Assembly (NCBI GenBank): GCA_030549905.1
Contig: JAUQQK010000008.1
Coordinates: forward strand, 1 to 64,000
DNA: 64,000 nt
Direction: 5' to 3'
DNA from: Aquificota bacterium
GTDB taxonomy: Bacteria > Aquificota > Aquificia > Aquificales > Aquificaceae
The notes beneath the pieces are model-generated. The model saw only the letters and a list, made by a program, of their open reading frames with translations, was not told the DNA's origin and searched no databases. Positions 35,824-46,075 of the stretch are shown in pieces (positions within the stretch are counted from its first letter, which is position 1; each line of letters starts with the position of its first letter). The position numbers were made by a program, and so were the translations under genes.

Positions 35824-36864
35824 CTAAGAGGAGAACCTCCGAGAGCCAAAGACCTCAAAGAAACTGCTCCTTATATCTCTGCTTATATAATCCACAGCAA
35901 GCCTTGCAGTGAGGGGTGCATGCAGTATGCCGTTTCTGTGGTGTCCAGTCAAAAGCATGTAATTTTCTCCTGTTTCGAAGATAGGAAGTTCATCAGGGGT
36001 GGCAGGTCTAAAGCCATAAAGGCTTGATATAAGCTCAGCCCTTGCGAGGAAGGGAGCAACCCTTAAGGCGCCGGAGGCGAGCCTGTGGAGGCCCTCTAAG
36101 GTGTTGCACCTGCTAAAATCCCCCTCCTCGGAGGTGGCACCCACATAAAGGTATCTGCTCCTCGGGATAAGGTAAGAGACCGAGGAATAATGTACCTTTG
36201 GAAGGCTCACATGCTTCAGTTTCAAAGCCTGTCCCTTTACGGGGAAGACGGGAAGGTCAAAGAGCTCTTTTGTCCAGGCACCCGTGCTAAAAAGGTAAAA
36301 GTCTGCCACGTATCTCTCCTTTAGCCCCCTTAAAGCTTCTATATGGTCCTCTCTTCTTTCCAGCTTTACCACTTCATCTATCACCATCTCCACACCAAGC
36401 CTCTGCATAGCAAAAAGGAAAGCATCCATAAGCATCTCTGCGTCCACCCATGCCTCTTCACCGTATAGCACAAGGGATTTGACCTCAGGGGAAAGGTTTT
36501 TTGCAGGCTCAAAGAAGGACACGCTATAACCTTTGCTTTTATAATCTTCCGCCTTTTTAATAAGCTCTTCTTCACCCTCTAAGACCACTCTGAGTATGCC
36601 CTCCTGCCAAAAGTCAATTCTCTGCTTGGATACCTCCTCAAGCCTGCTTACAAACTCGGGGTATGCCTTAAGGCTCATGTAAGAGAAGTCAAAGAGCTTT
36701 CCCTCAAGACCCTCTGAGAAGGGAGCCAGCATACCACCCGCCACCCACGATGTAGCCTCCTCTGGGTTTCTTGTTATCACCTTTACCGAGTAGCCTTCTA
36801 AGGCAAGCAGAAAGGCACAGCTTAGTCCTATCACACCACTTCCCACTACGATGATTTTTCTCAT
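35824..36864 (-). CDS. thiO: glycine oxidase ThiO
   Basis: 346 residues. The FAD loop is VVGSGVIGLSCAFLLALEGY, followed by ATSWVAGGMLAPFSE and, near the end, SLYGFRPATPDELPIFE and LLTGHHRNGILHAPLTA, all characteristic of ThiO. It oxidises glycine to iminoacetate (dehydroglycine) for the thiazole part of thiamine, which fits thiC elsewhere in the window. No thiG or thiS lies next to it. It is divergent from the unknown gene at 36.9 kb. Confidence 0.9.
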   Translation of the reverse strand: MRKIIVVGSGVIGLSCAFLLALEGYSVKVITRNPEEATSWVAGGMLAPFSEGLEGKLFDFSYMSLKAYPEFVSRLEEVSKQRIDFWQEGILRVVLEGEEELIKKAEDYKSKGYSVSFFEPAKNLSPEVKSLVLYGEEAWVDAEMLMDAFLFAMQRLGVEMVIDEVVKLERREDHIEALRGLKERYVADFYLFSTGAWTKELFDLPVFPVKGQALKLKHVSLPKVHYSSVSYLIPRSRYLYVGATSEEGDFSRCNTLEGLHRLASGALRVAPFLARAELISSLYGFRPATPDELPIFETGENYMLLTGHHRNGILHAPLTARLAVDYISRDIRSSFFEVFGSRRFSS

Positions 36865-36883
36865 GGTATATAATTTACATATT

Positions 36884-37312
36884 ATGGGAGAACTTAAAAG
36901 AAAACTTGATACGGATTATATTTACTTTGCGGAGGTTGAGCTTCTTTTCAACTACGGCGTGGGTTATCCGGACCTTATTATCAAGCTAAGGGAAAAGGTT
37001 TATCAGGAAGGGCTTGAAGAAAGTGTGTATGTAAAGAAGGCGGACAGGAAGCTTTTCCAGAACGTGCACAGGTTTATTGAAATGCTTGAAAGTTCCGATG
37101 AACCCATGCAGGATGATGAAAGCCAGCCGATAGAAAAATGGTGGTGGCACCTGCATAAGGTTGCTAAGGGAAAGTATCCGAGCCTTACCCTGAAAGAATA
37201 CTTAAGAGAGATATACAGGAAGCGGAGAAAGTATTGGAAGGCAAAGGAAAGGGAAATATACACACTGAGAAATGGAGTTCAACCCTTTGGTAAGGGGCTT
37301 CACTACGCCTGA
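36884..37312 (+). CDS. unknown protein upstream of pheA
   Basis: 142 residues from the ATG at 36884 (MGELKRKLDTDYIYF). TATAAT nine bases upstream and no Shine-Dalgarno suggest a near-leaderless start. The chain is charged and helical, with a Trp-rich segment (EKWWWHLHKVAKGKYPSL) and a basic stretch (REIYRKRRKYWKAKERE). I do not recognise the family. Its stop shares a base with the pheA start, so the two are translated together. This suggests a conserved small partner of metabolism, or chance linkage. Confidence 0.7.
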   Translation: MGELKRKLDTDYIYFAEVELLFNYGVGYPDLIIKLREKVYQEGLEESVYVKKADRKLFQNVHRFIEMLESSDEPMQDDESQPIEKWWWHLHKVAKGKYPSLTLKEYLREIYRKRRKYWKAKEREIYTLRNGVQPFGKGLHYA

Positions 37313-38403
37313 TGGAGGAACTAAGCAGGCTTAGAAATCAGATAGATAAAATAGACGGGGAAATACTGAGGCTTCTCAACGAGAGGGCAAAGCTGGCAAA
37401 AAGAGTGGGGGAGGTAAAGAAAAGCATGGGGCTTGAAATACACGCACCCGAAAGGGAAAGGGAAATATTCAACAGGGTCATAAAGCTAAACAGGGAACTG
37501 TATGGGGAAGAGTTTCCAACAGAGGCGGTGGTTCATATATACAGAGAAATTGTATCCGCCTGCCTTTCTTTGGAGAAGGAACTTAGGATTGCCTACCTTG
37601 GTCCTAAGGCAACCTTTACCCATCAGGCAGCCCTTGAATATTTTGGCTTTTCAGCCCATTATGTGCCTGTAAGCACCATAGGTGATGTTTTCAGAGAGGT
37701 GGAACTTTCAAGGGCGGATTATGGTGTAGTGCCCGTTGAAAATACCACAGAGGGTGTGGTCAATTACACTCTTGATATGTTTTTAGAATCTGACCTCAAA
37801 ATTGTTGGTGAGATAGTAATACCGATTAAGCTGAACCTTCTTTCCACCGCAAGCTCTCTGGAGGATATAAAAACCGTCTATTCCCACAAGCACGCCTTGG
37901 CTCAATGCAGGGAGTGGCTCAAGAAAAACCTGCCCGATGCGGTTTTAATAGAAGCAGAAAGCACCGCCAAAGCCTGTGAGCTTGTGGTGGAGCTTGAAGG
38001 GGCTGGGGCTATTGCCAGCGAGGTGGCAGCTTACACTTACCACCTTAACATACTTGCGGAGAACATACAGGACAATCCCAACAACTACACCAGGTTTATA
38101 GTTATTGGAAGGCGTGCCATGAAGCCAACGGGTAATGACAAGACAAGTCTCATATTTGCCGTAAAAGACCAGGCAGGAGCCCTTTACAGGGCTTTAGAGA
38201 GCTTCTATCAGTATGATGTAAATCTGACAAAGATTGTTTCAAGACCTTCTAAGAAAAGGCTGTGGGACTATGTATTTTTCGTAGATTTGGAGGGGCATGT
38301 GGAAGATGATAGGGTGAGCAAAGCTCTTGAGCTTTTAAAAGAGAGGTCTCAGATGGTTAAAGTTATAGGGTCTTATCCGAAGGCTCTCTTAGAGGAGGGC
38401 TAA
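37312..38403 (+). CDS. pheA: chorismate mutase-prephenate dehydratase
   Basis: 363 residues in three domains: AroQ chorismate mutase (1-90, LRNQIDKIDGEILRLLNERA), prephenate dehydratase (about 93-270, RIAYLGPKATFTHQAALEYF and VPVENTTEGVVNYTLD) and a C-terminal ACT domain (about 278-355, SLIFAVKDQAGALYRALESF with the ESRP-like IVSRPSK) for feedback control by phenylalanine. It makes phenylpyruvate from chorismate. The start overlaps the preceding stop (TGATG). The 3' end overlaps the convergent DUF58 gene by 15 bases. Confidence 0.96.
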   Translation: MEELSRLRNQIDKIDGEILRLLNERAKLAKRVGEVKKSMGLEIHAPEREREIFNRVIKLNRELYGEEFPTEAVVHIYREIVSACLSLEKELRIAYLGPKATFTHQAALEYFGFSAHYVPVSTIGDVFREVELSRADYGVVPVENTTEGVVNYTLDMFLESDLKIVGEIVIPIKLNLLSTASSLEDIKTVYSHKHALAQCREWLKKNLPDAVLIEAESTAKACELVVELEGAGAIASEVAAYTYHLNILAENIQDNPNNYTRFIVIGRRAMKPTGNDKTSLIFAVKDQAGALYRALESFYQYDVNLTKIVSRPSKKRLWDYVFFVDLEGHVEDDRVSKALELLKERSQMVKVIGSYPKALLEEG

Positions 38404-39252
38404 CTCGCTTAGAAGCTGTCTTTTATGGGCTTCTCCTGTTGAAGGCTCTATTATTTTATCTTTTAATTTTAGACCTACTGGTCTTCCTTCCTGCGTAAGC
38501 CTTATTATCAAATAGCACGCCTTTGATATGCGTTCTTCTAAGCTACCTTCAAGCTCTTCTAAGTTTATTATCACAGGTGTGGAGCTTTCTTCCTTTAATT
38601 CTCTTACATATATGGTGCCTGTCTTTGCGGAGACTTTCCAGTGTATCAGCTTTATAGGGTCGCCTGCATACTCTCTGATTCCATAAAACTCATCAAAGCC
38701 TTTCCTTCCATGTGCTGCATGAGTGCCTTTTTCTACACCGAGCTTCATAAGTTCATGCCTTTTAGCTTCTACAGGTTGAGGGAAAACTATAAGGTCTATT
38801 TCTGTTTCAGTTTCATAGTACCTTTCAAAGAGCCCAACAGGGAAGGAAGAGGATATTTTAAGGTTTATGCTTTTGTAAAAACCCCTCTTTTCAAAGCGTG
38901 CAGGTATGGTGCAGGTATGCTCCTTATGGACGAGCGGAAAAAGGCATTGCTCTTTGTCAATGGTAAGTCTTATAAGAAAAGAGGGCATTCTCTTTTTGTT
39001 TTTTACTATCGCAGTGAAAAGGCTACTGCTTCCTGCATAAACTTCTTGAGGTGGTATTAAAAGCACCTCTATGCCCTTTAAGTTATAAAGGGACAGAAAA
39101 CCTGACAGGAGCATAAAGGCAAGCATGGAAGATACCACTAAGTATAAGAGGTTGTTTGCCGTATTTACAGCCGCCACCCCCAGAAATATGGTGATGCCTA
39201 CAAAGAATAACCCAGCCTTGTTGACCTTAACTCTGTATTTGCCTGCCTTCAC
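38389..39252 (-). CDS. DUF58-family protein
   Basis: 287 residues with two N-terminal membrane segments (about 14-58), a beta-rich region (about 60-150) and the DUF58 motif [36 protein letters not shown]58 proteins are often coupled to MoxR ATPases; none is adjacent here. The role is unknown. It overlaps the slipin gene by 26 bases and is the last gene of the long minus-strand run. Confidence 0.85.
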   Translation of the reverse strand: MKAGKYRVKVNKAGLFFVGITIFLGVAAVNTANNLLYLVVSSMLAFMLLSGFLSLYNLKGIEVLLIPPQEVYAGSSSLFTAIVKNKKRMPSFLIRLTIDKEQCLFPLVHKEHTCTIPARFEKRGFYKSINLKISSSFPVGLFERYYETETEIDLIVFPQPVEAKRHELMKLGVEKGTHAAHGRKGFDEFYGIREYAGDPIKLIHWKVSAKTGTIYVRELKEESSTPVIINLEELEGSLEERISKACYLIIRLTQEGRPVGLKLKDKIIEPSTGEAHKRQLLSELALL

Positions 39253-40090
39253 TTAGAAATACTCTGAACAGCTCTGTTGGTATTGGTATTATTACCGTAT
39301 TGCCCTGCTTGCCTGCAACTGTCTGTATGGTTTCTAAGTATCTGAGCTGTAGGGCTATGGGCTGGCTGGCAAGTATTTGAGCAGCTTCCGCCAGCTTCTG
39401 AGCTGCCTGATACTCCGCCTCCGCAGATATTATTTTTGCCCTCCTTTCCCTTTCTGCCTCCGCCTGCCTTGCCATAGCCCTGCGAAGCTCTTCAGGAAGG
39501 TCAATCCTCTTTAGCTCTACCGCCACCACCTTTACACCCCAGGGGTCCGTCTGCCTGTCAATTATTTCCTGCAGTTGAAGGTTTAGCTTTTCTCTTTCAG
39601 AAAGAAGCTCGTCCAGCTCCACCGCACCGCAGACGCTTCTTAATGTGGTCTGAGCTATCTGAGAGGTGGCATACAGGTAGTTTTCCACCTCTACAATTGC
39701 CTTTACAGGGTCCACCACCCTGAAATAGACTACCGCATCCACGCTTACAGATACATTGTCCTTGGTAATAATATCCTGAGTAGGCACGTCAAGGGTCACG
39801 GTTCTTAAATCCACCTTTACCATACGGTCTATGACGGGTATGAGTATGAACATACCAGGACCCTTTGCACCTATTACCCTTCCAAGCCTGAAGATAACCG
39901 CCCTCTGATATTCAGGCACTATCTTGAGAGAGACCGCCAGAAATACAACCACTAAAACCACCAAGAAAACCAGAGGCGAAAGTCCCATGGCTAAACCTCC
40001 TATGAGCTTTAATAGCTCACCCCCCGCCACGCTTGCCAGAACTATAACTATAAAAAGCAAAAAGGGCAGAAGGTCAAGTATGGTCTTCAT
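39227..40090 (-). CDS. slipin (stomatin-like SPFH protein)
   Basis: 287 residues from the ATG at 40090: an N-terminal hydrophobic hairpin or two membrane segments (about 5-55), an SPFH/band 7 domain (about 58-215; [40 protein letters not shown]) and an Ala/Glu-rich coiled coil ([17 protein letters not shown]). Slipins organise membrane microdomains and often pair with NfeD proteases, which are not found here. A TATAAT with extended TG lies six bases before the ATG, giving a possible leaderless promoter besides readthrough from ilvD. Confidence 0.92.
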   Translation of the reverse strand: MKTILDLLPFLLFIVIVLASVAGGELLKLIGGLAMGLSPLVFLVVLVVVFLAVSLKIVPEYQRAVIFRLGRVIGAKGPGMFILIPVIDRMVKVDLRTVTLDVPTQDIITKDNVSVSVDAVVYFRVVDPVKAIVEVENYLYATSQIAQTTLRSVCGAVELDELLSEREKLNLQLQEIIDRQTDPWGVKVVAVELKRIDLPEELRRAMARQAEAERERRAKIISAEAEYQAAQKLAEAAQILASQPIALQLRYLETIQTVAGKQGNTVIIPIPTELFRVFLSEGRQIQS

Positions 40091-40096
40091 GACCAC

Positions 40097-40102
40097 ATTA
40101 TA
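40097..40102 (-). promoter_or_regulatory. extended -10 box of the slipin gene, leaderless layout
   Basis: TGATATAAT on the minus strand; the hexamer ends six bases before the slipin ATG and touches the ilvD stop. Confidence 0.5.
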
Positions 40103-41770
40103 TCACGCACTAAGCACCGCACCCTTTGAGGCGGAGGAGACAAACCTCACATACCTTCTGAGCCATGGGCTTCTTATCTCCTTCTGCTTTGGCACGAAGC
40201 TTTCCAGCCTCCTCCTTAGCTCTTCCTCAGGAATAAGTAGCTCAAGCCTTCTGTTGGGTATGTCTATGAGTATTTCATCTCCGTCCTCCACCACGCCTAT
40301 GGGACCGCCAGCCGCCGCCTCCGGAGATATGTGTCCCACGCAGGCACCCCTCGTGCCCCCTGAAAACCTTCCGTCCGTTATAAGAGCCACCTTATCGCCC
40401 AGTCCCATGCCCATTATGGCTGAAGTGGGTGAGAGCATTTCCCTCATGCCCGGACCGCCCTTAGGACCCTCATATCGTATGACCACCACATGACCGGGCT
40501 TTACTTTGCCACCCATAATACCATCTATGGCTTCTTCTTCTGAGTCAAAGCATATAGCTTTACCCTTAAAGACTAACATATTCGGGTCTACGCCCGCAGT
40601 CTTTACCACCGCACCCTCCGGGGCAAGGTTTCCAAAGAGAATGGCAAGACCGCCATCTTTTGAGTAGGGGTTTTCTATCCTTCTAACCACCTCACCGTCA
40701 GCATCGGGTGCCTCCTCAGCTATTTCTCTCAGGGTTTTAAGGCTCACAGTTATTTTGTCAGGGTGAGGAAGATATCCACCCCTTATAAGCTCTTTGAGTA
40801 TGGTGGGTATGCCACCTGCATTGTCCAAGTCCTGTATATGATACTGAGAGGCTGGTGAAATCTTGCAGAGGGTGGGCGTTTTTTTGGATATTTCGTTTAT
40901 TCTCCTCAGGTCATAGTCTATGCCTGCTTCCTGTGCTATTGCCAAGAGGTGAAGCACCGTGTTGGAGGAGCCACCCATCGCTATATCCACCGCAAAGGCA
41001 TTGTCAAAGGCTTCAAGGGTGAGTATGTCTCTTGGTCTTATATCTCTCTTTATTAGCTCCATTATCTGCCATGCCACCCTTCTGGCAAGTAGCTCTCTCC
41101 TTGGGTCCACTGCAGGTATGGTACCGTTGCCCGGCAGTCCAAGACCTAAAACCTCCGTTATGCAGTTCATAGAGTTGGCAGTAAACATGCCAGAACAGCT
41201 CCCACATGTGGGACAGGCATGTTCTTCTATAACCTTCAGTTCTCTTTCACTTATCTTTCCAGCCTTTAGCTGTCCTATGCCCTCAAAGACGCTTATGAGG
41301 TCCACCTTCTTGCCGTTTACCTCCCCCGCCAGCATGGGACCACCGCTTATGAAGATAGTAGGAATGTTGAGCCTTGCAGCAGCCATGAGCATACCCGGCA
41401 CTATCTTGTCGCAGTTGGGTATGCATATTAAAGCATCAAGCTGATGAGCTTCCACCACCGTCTCTATGGAGTCTGCTATTAGTTCCCTTGAGGGCAGGGA
41501 GTAGTGCATGCCGTAATGACCCATGGCTATGCCATCATCTACGCCTATCACATTAAACTCTATGGGAACACCGCCAGCTTTTCTTACCTCCTCCTTTATA
41601 GGCTTTACAAACTCCCGAAGATGCACATGACCCGGTATGATGTCTATGTAGGAGTTGGCTATGCCTATGAGAGGTTTATCAAAGTCTTCATCGGTAAGCC
41701 CGCAGGCTCTGAGCAAAGCCCTGTGGGGGGCATGTTCTATACCTTTTTTTACTTTATCGCTTCTAAGCAT
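40103..41770 (-). CDS. ilvD: dihydroxy-acid dehydratase
   Basis: 555 residues. Cluster-binding and active-site motifs are [40 protein letters not shown] and [20 protein letters not shown]. It makes the 2-keto acid precursors of valine and isoleucine (and coenzyme A). It lies 23 bases after a coiled-coil protein gene within the long minus-strand run and has GGAGG before the ATG. Its presence in a complex I gene train is unusual but typical of the reshuffled operons of Aquificales. Confidence 0.96.
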   Translation of the reverse strand: MLRSDKVKKGIEHAPHRALLRACGLTDEDFDKPLIGIANSYIDIIPGHVHLREFVKPIKEEVRKAGGVPIEFNVIGVDDGIAMGHYGMHYSLPSRELIADSIETVVEAHQLDALICIPNCDKIVPGMLMAAARLNIPTIFISGGPMLAGEVNGKKVDLISVFEGIGQLKAGKISERELKVIEEHACPTCGSCSGMFTANSMNCITEVLGLGLPGNGTIPAVDPRRELLARRVAWQIMELIKRDIRPRDILTLEAFDNAFAVDIAMGGSSNTVLHLLAIAQEAGIDYDLRRINEISKKTPTLCKISPASQYHIQDLDNAGGIPTILKELIRGGYLPHPDKITVSLKTLREIAEEAPDADGEVVRRIENPYSKDGGLAILFGNLAPEGAVVKTAGVDPNMLVFKGKAICFDSEEEAIDGIMGGKVKPGHVVVIRYEGPKGGPGMREMLSPTSAIMGMGLGDKVALITDGRFSGGTRGACVGHISPEAAAGGPIGVVEDGDEILIDIPNRRLELLIPEEELRRRLESFVPKQKEIRSPWLRRYVRFVSSASKGAVLSA

Positions 41771-41793
41771 CGTCTACCTCCTTAAAGCATCGT

Positions 41794-42195
41794 TTATTTA
41801 CCCAAAAATATAGTTCTAACGAGTTCAGAAAAGGCTGGGTTTAGAAGTGTTAATCCTAATACCACCAAAGCTATCAACACCTTTAGATACATCTCAAGCC
41901 TATCCATACGCTTCTCTAATTTGTATTCTACAGCTTCTATTTTTTTCTCTAACTCCGCTTTTACCGCCTCTATATGTCTATAGACCTCTGACTTTAGAAT
42001 TACTAAATCTCCCTTGGTAGTCAGCTCTTTAGTAAGCTCATCTTTTAGCTCCGCTTTTATGATGGGTTTTTGTTCCCTTGGTTCCTGCTGTATTTCCCTC
42101 ACAATTTCTTCAAAGAGCCTTGTTAGCTTCTCCGCCTTTTCCTTACCCACCTCCTCTTCTAAAAGTTTATAAAACTCATAGCTTAACTGTGCCAT
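41794..42195 (-). CDS. coiled-coil membrane protein A, paralogue of 46076-46507
   Basis: 133 residues: an N-terminal SYEFYKLLEEEVGKEKAEKL motif, then IKAELKDELTKELTTKGDL, a coiled coil to about 105 and one C-terminal membrane segment (about 108-127). The layout resembles the DUF1640/CCDC90-like group of membrane-anchored coiled coils. It shares the N-terminal motif and the KAELKDELTKEL block with the protein at 46.1-46.5 kb. It follows nuoH by 13 bases. Function is unknown; a role in anchoring or assembling a membrane complex is speculation based on position. Confidence 0.75.
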   Translation of the reverse strand: MAQLSYEFYKLLEEEVGKEKAEKLTRLFEEIVREIQQEPREQKPIIKAELKDELTKELTTKGDLVILKSEVYRHIEAVKAELEKKIEAVEYKLEKRMDRLEMYLKVLIALVVLGLTLLNPAFSELVRTIFLGK

Positions 42196-42208
42196 ATGAG
42201 CCCTCCAC

Positions 42209-43219
42209 CTATAGAATATGAGCCACTATGGCAGTTATGACCACATTGACAATGGAAAGAGGAAGCATTATCTTCCAGCCTATTTCAGTTATGTCCCTTG
42301 CTTGAAACCTCGGAAGCGTCCAGTGAAGCCACAGGACAAAGAAGACGAGCCCAAACATTTTCACTAAAAACCATATGTAAGGAGATAGAGGACCAAAGAT
42401 ATGAGGACCAGACCAGCCTCCGAGGAATAGCACCGTAGCTATTGCAGACAGAGCCATCGTATTCAGATACCATTCCGCCAAAGGAAAAACACCAAACCTC
42501 ATACCTCCATATTCCACGTTATAACCTGTTACAAGCTCTGCTTCCGCCTCCTGTATATCAAAAGGTACCCTTCCGGACTCAGCCAACATACAGAAGAGGT
42601 ATAAAACAAAAGCTACAGGCTGATAAACAATAAACCACACACCCCTCTCTATTTGAGCCTGCACTATGCCGGTGGTACTCATAGTTCCAGCCAAAAGGAG
42701 AACACCAAGCACAGAAAACCCAAGCACTACCTCATAGCTTATAATCACCGCTGCTTTCCTCAAAGACCCAAGAAAGGCATATTTAGAGTTAGAAGCCCAG
42801 CCAGAAAAAATAGTGCCATAGACCGCAAGAGAACCAAAGGCAAAAACCAGAAGAATGGCTATATTTACATCAGAAATTATAGGCTTAATCCTGTAGCTAA
42901 AAAGGGTAAATTCAGGACCAAAGGGTATAACAGAAAAAAGAAGCAGTGCGGGAGCTACTGCCATCACCACCGCTAAATAATAAACGGGTTTGTCCGCATT
43001 CTGAGGAATTACCGATTCTTTTGTGAGAAGCTTTATACCATCCGCCAGAGGTTGCAAAAGTCCAAAAGGACCCACCAGCTTGGGACCCATACGAGCCTGA
43101 ATGTGTCCTGCCAGCTTCCTTTCAAACCACGTAAGGTAAGCACCTATTCCTAAAAAGACGCCTAAGACCACAAGGATTTTGATGAGGGTGATTATCAGGT
43201 TTATAAGTAGCTCGGTCAT
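42209..43219 (-). CDS. nuoH: NADH dehydrogenase-type complex, subunit H
   Basis: 336 residues from the ATG at 43219 (MTELLINLIITL); a longer frame adds a charged, unlikely leader. About eight membrane segments. Quinone-site motifs are YLTWFERKLAGHIQARMGP, GPFGLLQPLADGIKLLTKE and SESGRVPFDI-like AESGRVPFDIQEAEAELVTG. NuoH links the peripheral arm to the proton-pumping membrane arm of complex I. Its start overlaps the Uma2 gene stop by 4 bases. Confidence 0.96.
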   Translation of the reverse strand: MTELLINLIITLIKILVVLGVFLGIGAYLTWFERKLAGHIQARMGPKLVGPFGLLQPLADGIKLLTKESVIPQNADKPVYYLAVVMAVAPALLLFSVIPFGPEFTLFSYRIKPIISDVNIAILLVFAFGSLAVYGTIFSGWASNSKYAFLGSLRKAAVIISYEVVLGFSVLGVLLLAGTMSTTGIVQAQIERGVWFIVYQPVAFVLYLFCMLAESGRVPFDIQEAEAELVTGYNVEYGGMRFGVFPLAEWYLNTMALSAIATVLFLGGWSGPHIFGPLSPYIWFLVKMFGLVFFVLWLHWTLPRFQARDITEIGWKIMLPLSIVNVVITAIVAHIL

Positions 43220-43740
43220 GCGAGCACCTCCTTCATCTTTACCTTCACCCCCTTCCACATTTCCACCTCCTCCTCAAAAGAATAAACTCCTATCCTTCTT
43301 TCCTCATCTATCAACAGAATAAGCTCCTTGTTTAGGTCAATAAAGAGCATACGTCCCACACCAAAGCTCATGTAGTCTCTTAGCTTTTCCTCAAGGTATT
43401 CCACACCTACAGGTTCTGAAACCACTTCCACCACAAGGTCCGGTGGCTCATGTAAAAACCCGGAAGGCACTTCTCTTAACCTTTCCTTTGAATAGAAGGC
43501 TATATCTGAGGCTCTTAGAGTCAAAGGCTCCCTTTTTATGAGAAGTCCAAGCTCACCGCTGAAAACATAACCTCTGTCTTTCAGAAGGCTGTAGAGCATG
43601 TGAGTTAGTCTTGCCACCGCATAGGCATGTCTTCCACCCGCCGGCGACATCTCTAACAGCCTCCCCTCAACAATCTCATACCTTCCCTCTTTCGGAAGCT
43701 CGCTTAATTCCTCAAAACTTATAAGCTTTTCTGTCTTCAT
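43216..43740 (-). CDS. Uma2-type (DUF820) restriction-endonuclease-fold protein
   Basis: 174 residues. RYEIVEGRLLEMSPAGGRHA, LRASDIAFYSKERL and PPDLVVEVVSEPVGVEYLEE supply the PD-(D/E)XK-like residues (Glu, Asp, ExV) of the Uma2/DUF820 family, abundant in cyanobacteria and associated with mobile DNA. It overlaps nuoCD by 4 bases and nuoH by 4 bases, so it is translationally coupled in the middle of complex I genes. It may be a nuclease, or a chance insertion now locked in place. Biological role is unknown. Confidence 0.85.
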   Translation of the reverse strand: MKTEKLISFEELSELPKEGRYEIVEGRLLEMSPAGGRHAYAVARLTHMLYSLLKDRGYVFSGELGLLIKREPLTLRASDIAFYSKERLREVPSGFLHEPPDLVVEVVSEPVGVEYLEEKLRDYMSFGVGRMLFIDLNKELILLIDEERRIGVYSFEEEVEMWKGVKVKMKEVLA

Positions 43741-45494
43741 CTGTCTGTTTCCCCCACCACAGGGTCAAGACTTCCCAGAAGTGCTATTGCATCTGCTATG
43801 GTGCCATTTTGTATGAGTTTTGGAAAGATGGAAAGGTTATACAAAGCTCCTGACCTGATTCTGAGTCTGTAAGGTTTTGAACCTCCAGTAGAATATATGT
43901 AAAAACCAAGCTCTCCCCTGGGATTTTCTCCGCTGGAATAAACCTCTCCAGGGGGTGCGTTTTCTCCATGCACCACAATGCGGAAGTTTTTCACCATGTC
44001 TTCTAAGTCCATAAATACATACTCTTTAGGAGACATAACCGCAGGATGTTCCTTATTAACATAAGGTGCGGACTTTGGAAGTTTTTCCAGCTTTGCTACA
44101 CACTGCTCTATAATCCTTAAGCTCTGTACCATTTCTTCCATTCTTACTAAATACCTGTCATATACGTCTCCCACCTCACCAACGGGAATGTCAAATTCCA
44201 CCTCATCGTATGCTGCATATGGCTCAAGCTTCCTAATATCGTAGGGTACACCTGAGCCTCTTGCTACAGGTCCCGTAAGCCCGTAGTTGAACACATCTTC
44301 TCTTGTAATAACTCCAATGTCCTTAGTTCTCCTTAGCCATATACGGTTTCTTGTAAGAAGATTGTGGTACTCCTTGAGCCTGTTTGGAAAGTCCTTTATG
44401 AAGGCTTTTATCACATCAAGAGTGCCTTCCGCCAGGTCGTAATGCACTCCTCCAATCCTTAAAAAGGCGGAGGTTAGCCTAAAGCCCGCATTTCCTTCTA
44501 TTATATCCATTATCTTTTCTCTCTCTCTAAAGGCATAAAGAAAAACAGTTAAGGCTCCAAGGTCTAAAGCACCTGTACCAAGCCACAAAAGGTGAGAGTT
44601 TATCCTCTGAAGTTCCGCAAACATAGTTCTTATATAGCGAGCCTTTTCTGGCACCTCCACACCGAGAAGCTTTTCCACTGCGGTTGCATACGAAAGCTCG
44701 TTGCATATGGCGGATATGTAATCCATACGGTCCGTGTAAGGAAGAAACTGGAAGTAGTATATGTTTTCCGCAATTTTTTCCATGCCCCTGTGGAGCTGTC
44801 CGAGTATTACATCCGACTGAACCACCTTTTCACCATCAAGGTCAAACAAAAACCATATGGTTCCATGCGTGCCCGGATGCAAAGGACCCCAGTTTAAGAC
44901 CAGCTGAGCCTTTTTCTGAAGCCTTGCCTTTTCAGTTCTTTCTAAGTCCTCAAGGGTCGGAACCCTCGTATGCACCAGCTCAAAGTCGTGGCTCGGTGGG
45001 TCTGTCCTGCCTGCATAAAGCTCTGTGAGTGAAGGAAGCTCCACCTCGGGAATACCTTCCAGGGGAAAGTCCTTCCGAAGAGGGTGGTATGGATAGCCCT
45101 CCCACATGAACATTCTTCTTAAGTTTTCATGCCCTTCATAGACAATGCCAAACATATCATAGGCTTCTCTTTCAGCCCATCTGGCGCATGCCCAGAGTTT
45201 TTCTAAAGAAGGAAGTTTCCCCTCCTTTGCCCAGGTTTTAACTATCACCCTTTCGTTAGTGTCAGGATTGTAGAGTATGTATATGCCCTGAAAACGCTCT
45301 TTCGTGTCTGGAAAATCTATGCAGGTGTGGTCTATAAAGTGCCTGTAGCCTTCTTTTTCTTTCAGATGTTTCATAAGGTCTATTAGCCTTTCCTGTTTTA
45401 CATGCAGGTTTGTTGTATGCTTTGTAAATTCTACCTCTACATCTTTAAACTCAAACTTTACTCTGTCCGCTGTGGCTCTGTTCATCCAGGGCAT
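43737..45494 (-). CDS. nuoCD: NADH dehydrogenase-type complex, fused subunits C and D
   Basis: 585 residues: a NuoC (30-kDa) part (about 1-165, with WAEREAYDMFGIVYEGHENL and RRMFMWEGYPYHPLRKDFP) and a NuoD (49-kDa) part (about 190-585) with NWGPLHPGTHGTIWF, GQLHRGMEKIAE and the quinone-site GALDLGAL. Fusion of C and D is known in several bacteria, including E. coli. NuoD has the HxxxH quinone-binding region (HPGTHG). It follows nuoB by 8 bases and overlaps the Uma2 gene. Confidence 0.96.
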   Translation of the reverse strand: MPWMNRATADRVKFEFKDVEVEFTKHTTNLHVKQERLIDLMKHLKEKEGYRHFIDHTCIDFPDTKERFQGIYILYNPDTNERVIVKTWAKEGKLPSLEKLWACARWAEREAYDMFGIVYEGHENLRRMFMWEGYPYHPLRKDFPLEGIPEVELPSLTELYAGRTDPPSHDFELVHTRVPTLEDLERTEKARLQKKAQLVLNWGPLHPGTHGTIWFLFDLDGEKVVQSDVILGQLHRGMEKIAENIYYFQFLPYTDRMDYISAICNELSYATAVEKLLGVEVPEKARYIRTMFAELQRINSHLLWLGTGALDLGALTVFLYAFREREKIMDIIEGNAGFRLTSAFLRIGGVHYDLAEGTLDVIKAFIKDFPNRLKEYHNLLTRNRIWLRRTKDIGVITREDVFNYGLTGPVARGSGVPYDIRKLEPYAAYDEVEFDIPVGEVGDVYDRYLVRMEEMVQSLRIIEQCVAKLEKLPKSAPYVNKEHPAVMSPKEYVFMDLEDMVKNFRIVVHGENAPPGEVYSSGENPRGELGFYIYSTGGSKPYRLRIRSGALYNLSIFPKLIQNGTIADAIALLGSLDPVVGETDR

Positions 45495-45502
45495 GTTTCA
45501 CC

Positions 45503-46039
45503 TCATACAGTTATTTCTCTGGCTATAAGACCCTGTTTTTCCATATCTTTTTTAAACTCTTCAAAAGCCTTGTCGTATTTTTTCACACCCTTTTCCTTTA
45601 TCTTCTTCTGAAGCTGTAGTATGCCGTAAAGAAGCCCTTGAGGATGGGGCGGACAGCCGGGTATATAGACATCTACGGGTATTATCCTATCCATACCTTG
45701 CAGGGTAGAATATGTGGGGAAAGGACCACCAGCAGAGGCACATCCGCCCATGGTGATGCACCACTTTGGGTCTGGCATCTGCTCCCACAAGAGCTTAAGC
45801 ATGGGAGCTACTTTATTTACCACTGTTCCAGCCACTATGAGAAGGTCTGCCTGTCTTGGAGAAGCCCTGAATATAACTCCAAGCCTGTCTAAGTCAAACC
45901 TTGAGGCAGCAGCATGCATCATCTCTATAGCACAGCAGGCAAGACCTATGGTAAGAGGCCAGAGTGCATTACGCCTTCCCCAGCTCAAAAGCTCATCTAC
46001 TGTGGTTAAAACAAAGCCGTTAGAATTAAGCATTGCCAT
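45503..46039 (-). CDS. nuoB: NADH dehydrogenase-type complex, subunit B
   Basis: 178 residues. It binds the N2 [4Fe-4S] cluster with Cys in [22 protein letters not shown] and [16 protein letters not shown]. It passes electrons from N6 to quinone with NuoD. It is preceded by AAGGAGG. A coiled-coil gene separates it from nuoA, where most bacteria have none. Confidence 0.96.
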   Translation of the reverse strand: MAMLNSNGFVLTTVDELLSWGRRNALWPLTIGLACCAIEMMHAAASRFDLDRLGVIFRASPRQADLLIVAGTVVNKVAPMLKLLWEQMPDPKWCITMGGCASAGGPFPTYSTLQGMDRIIPVDVYIPGCPPHPQGLLYGILQLQKKIKEKGVKKYDKAFEEFKKDMEKQGLIAREITV

Positions 46040-46075
46040 GTTAAAACCTCCTTTGCATTAAATTTAAGCATCGCT

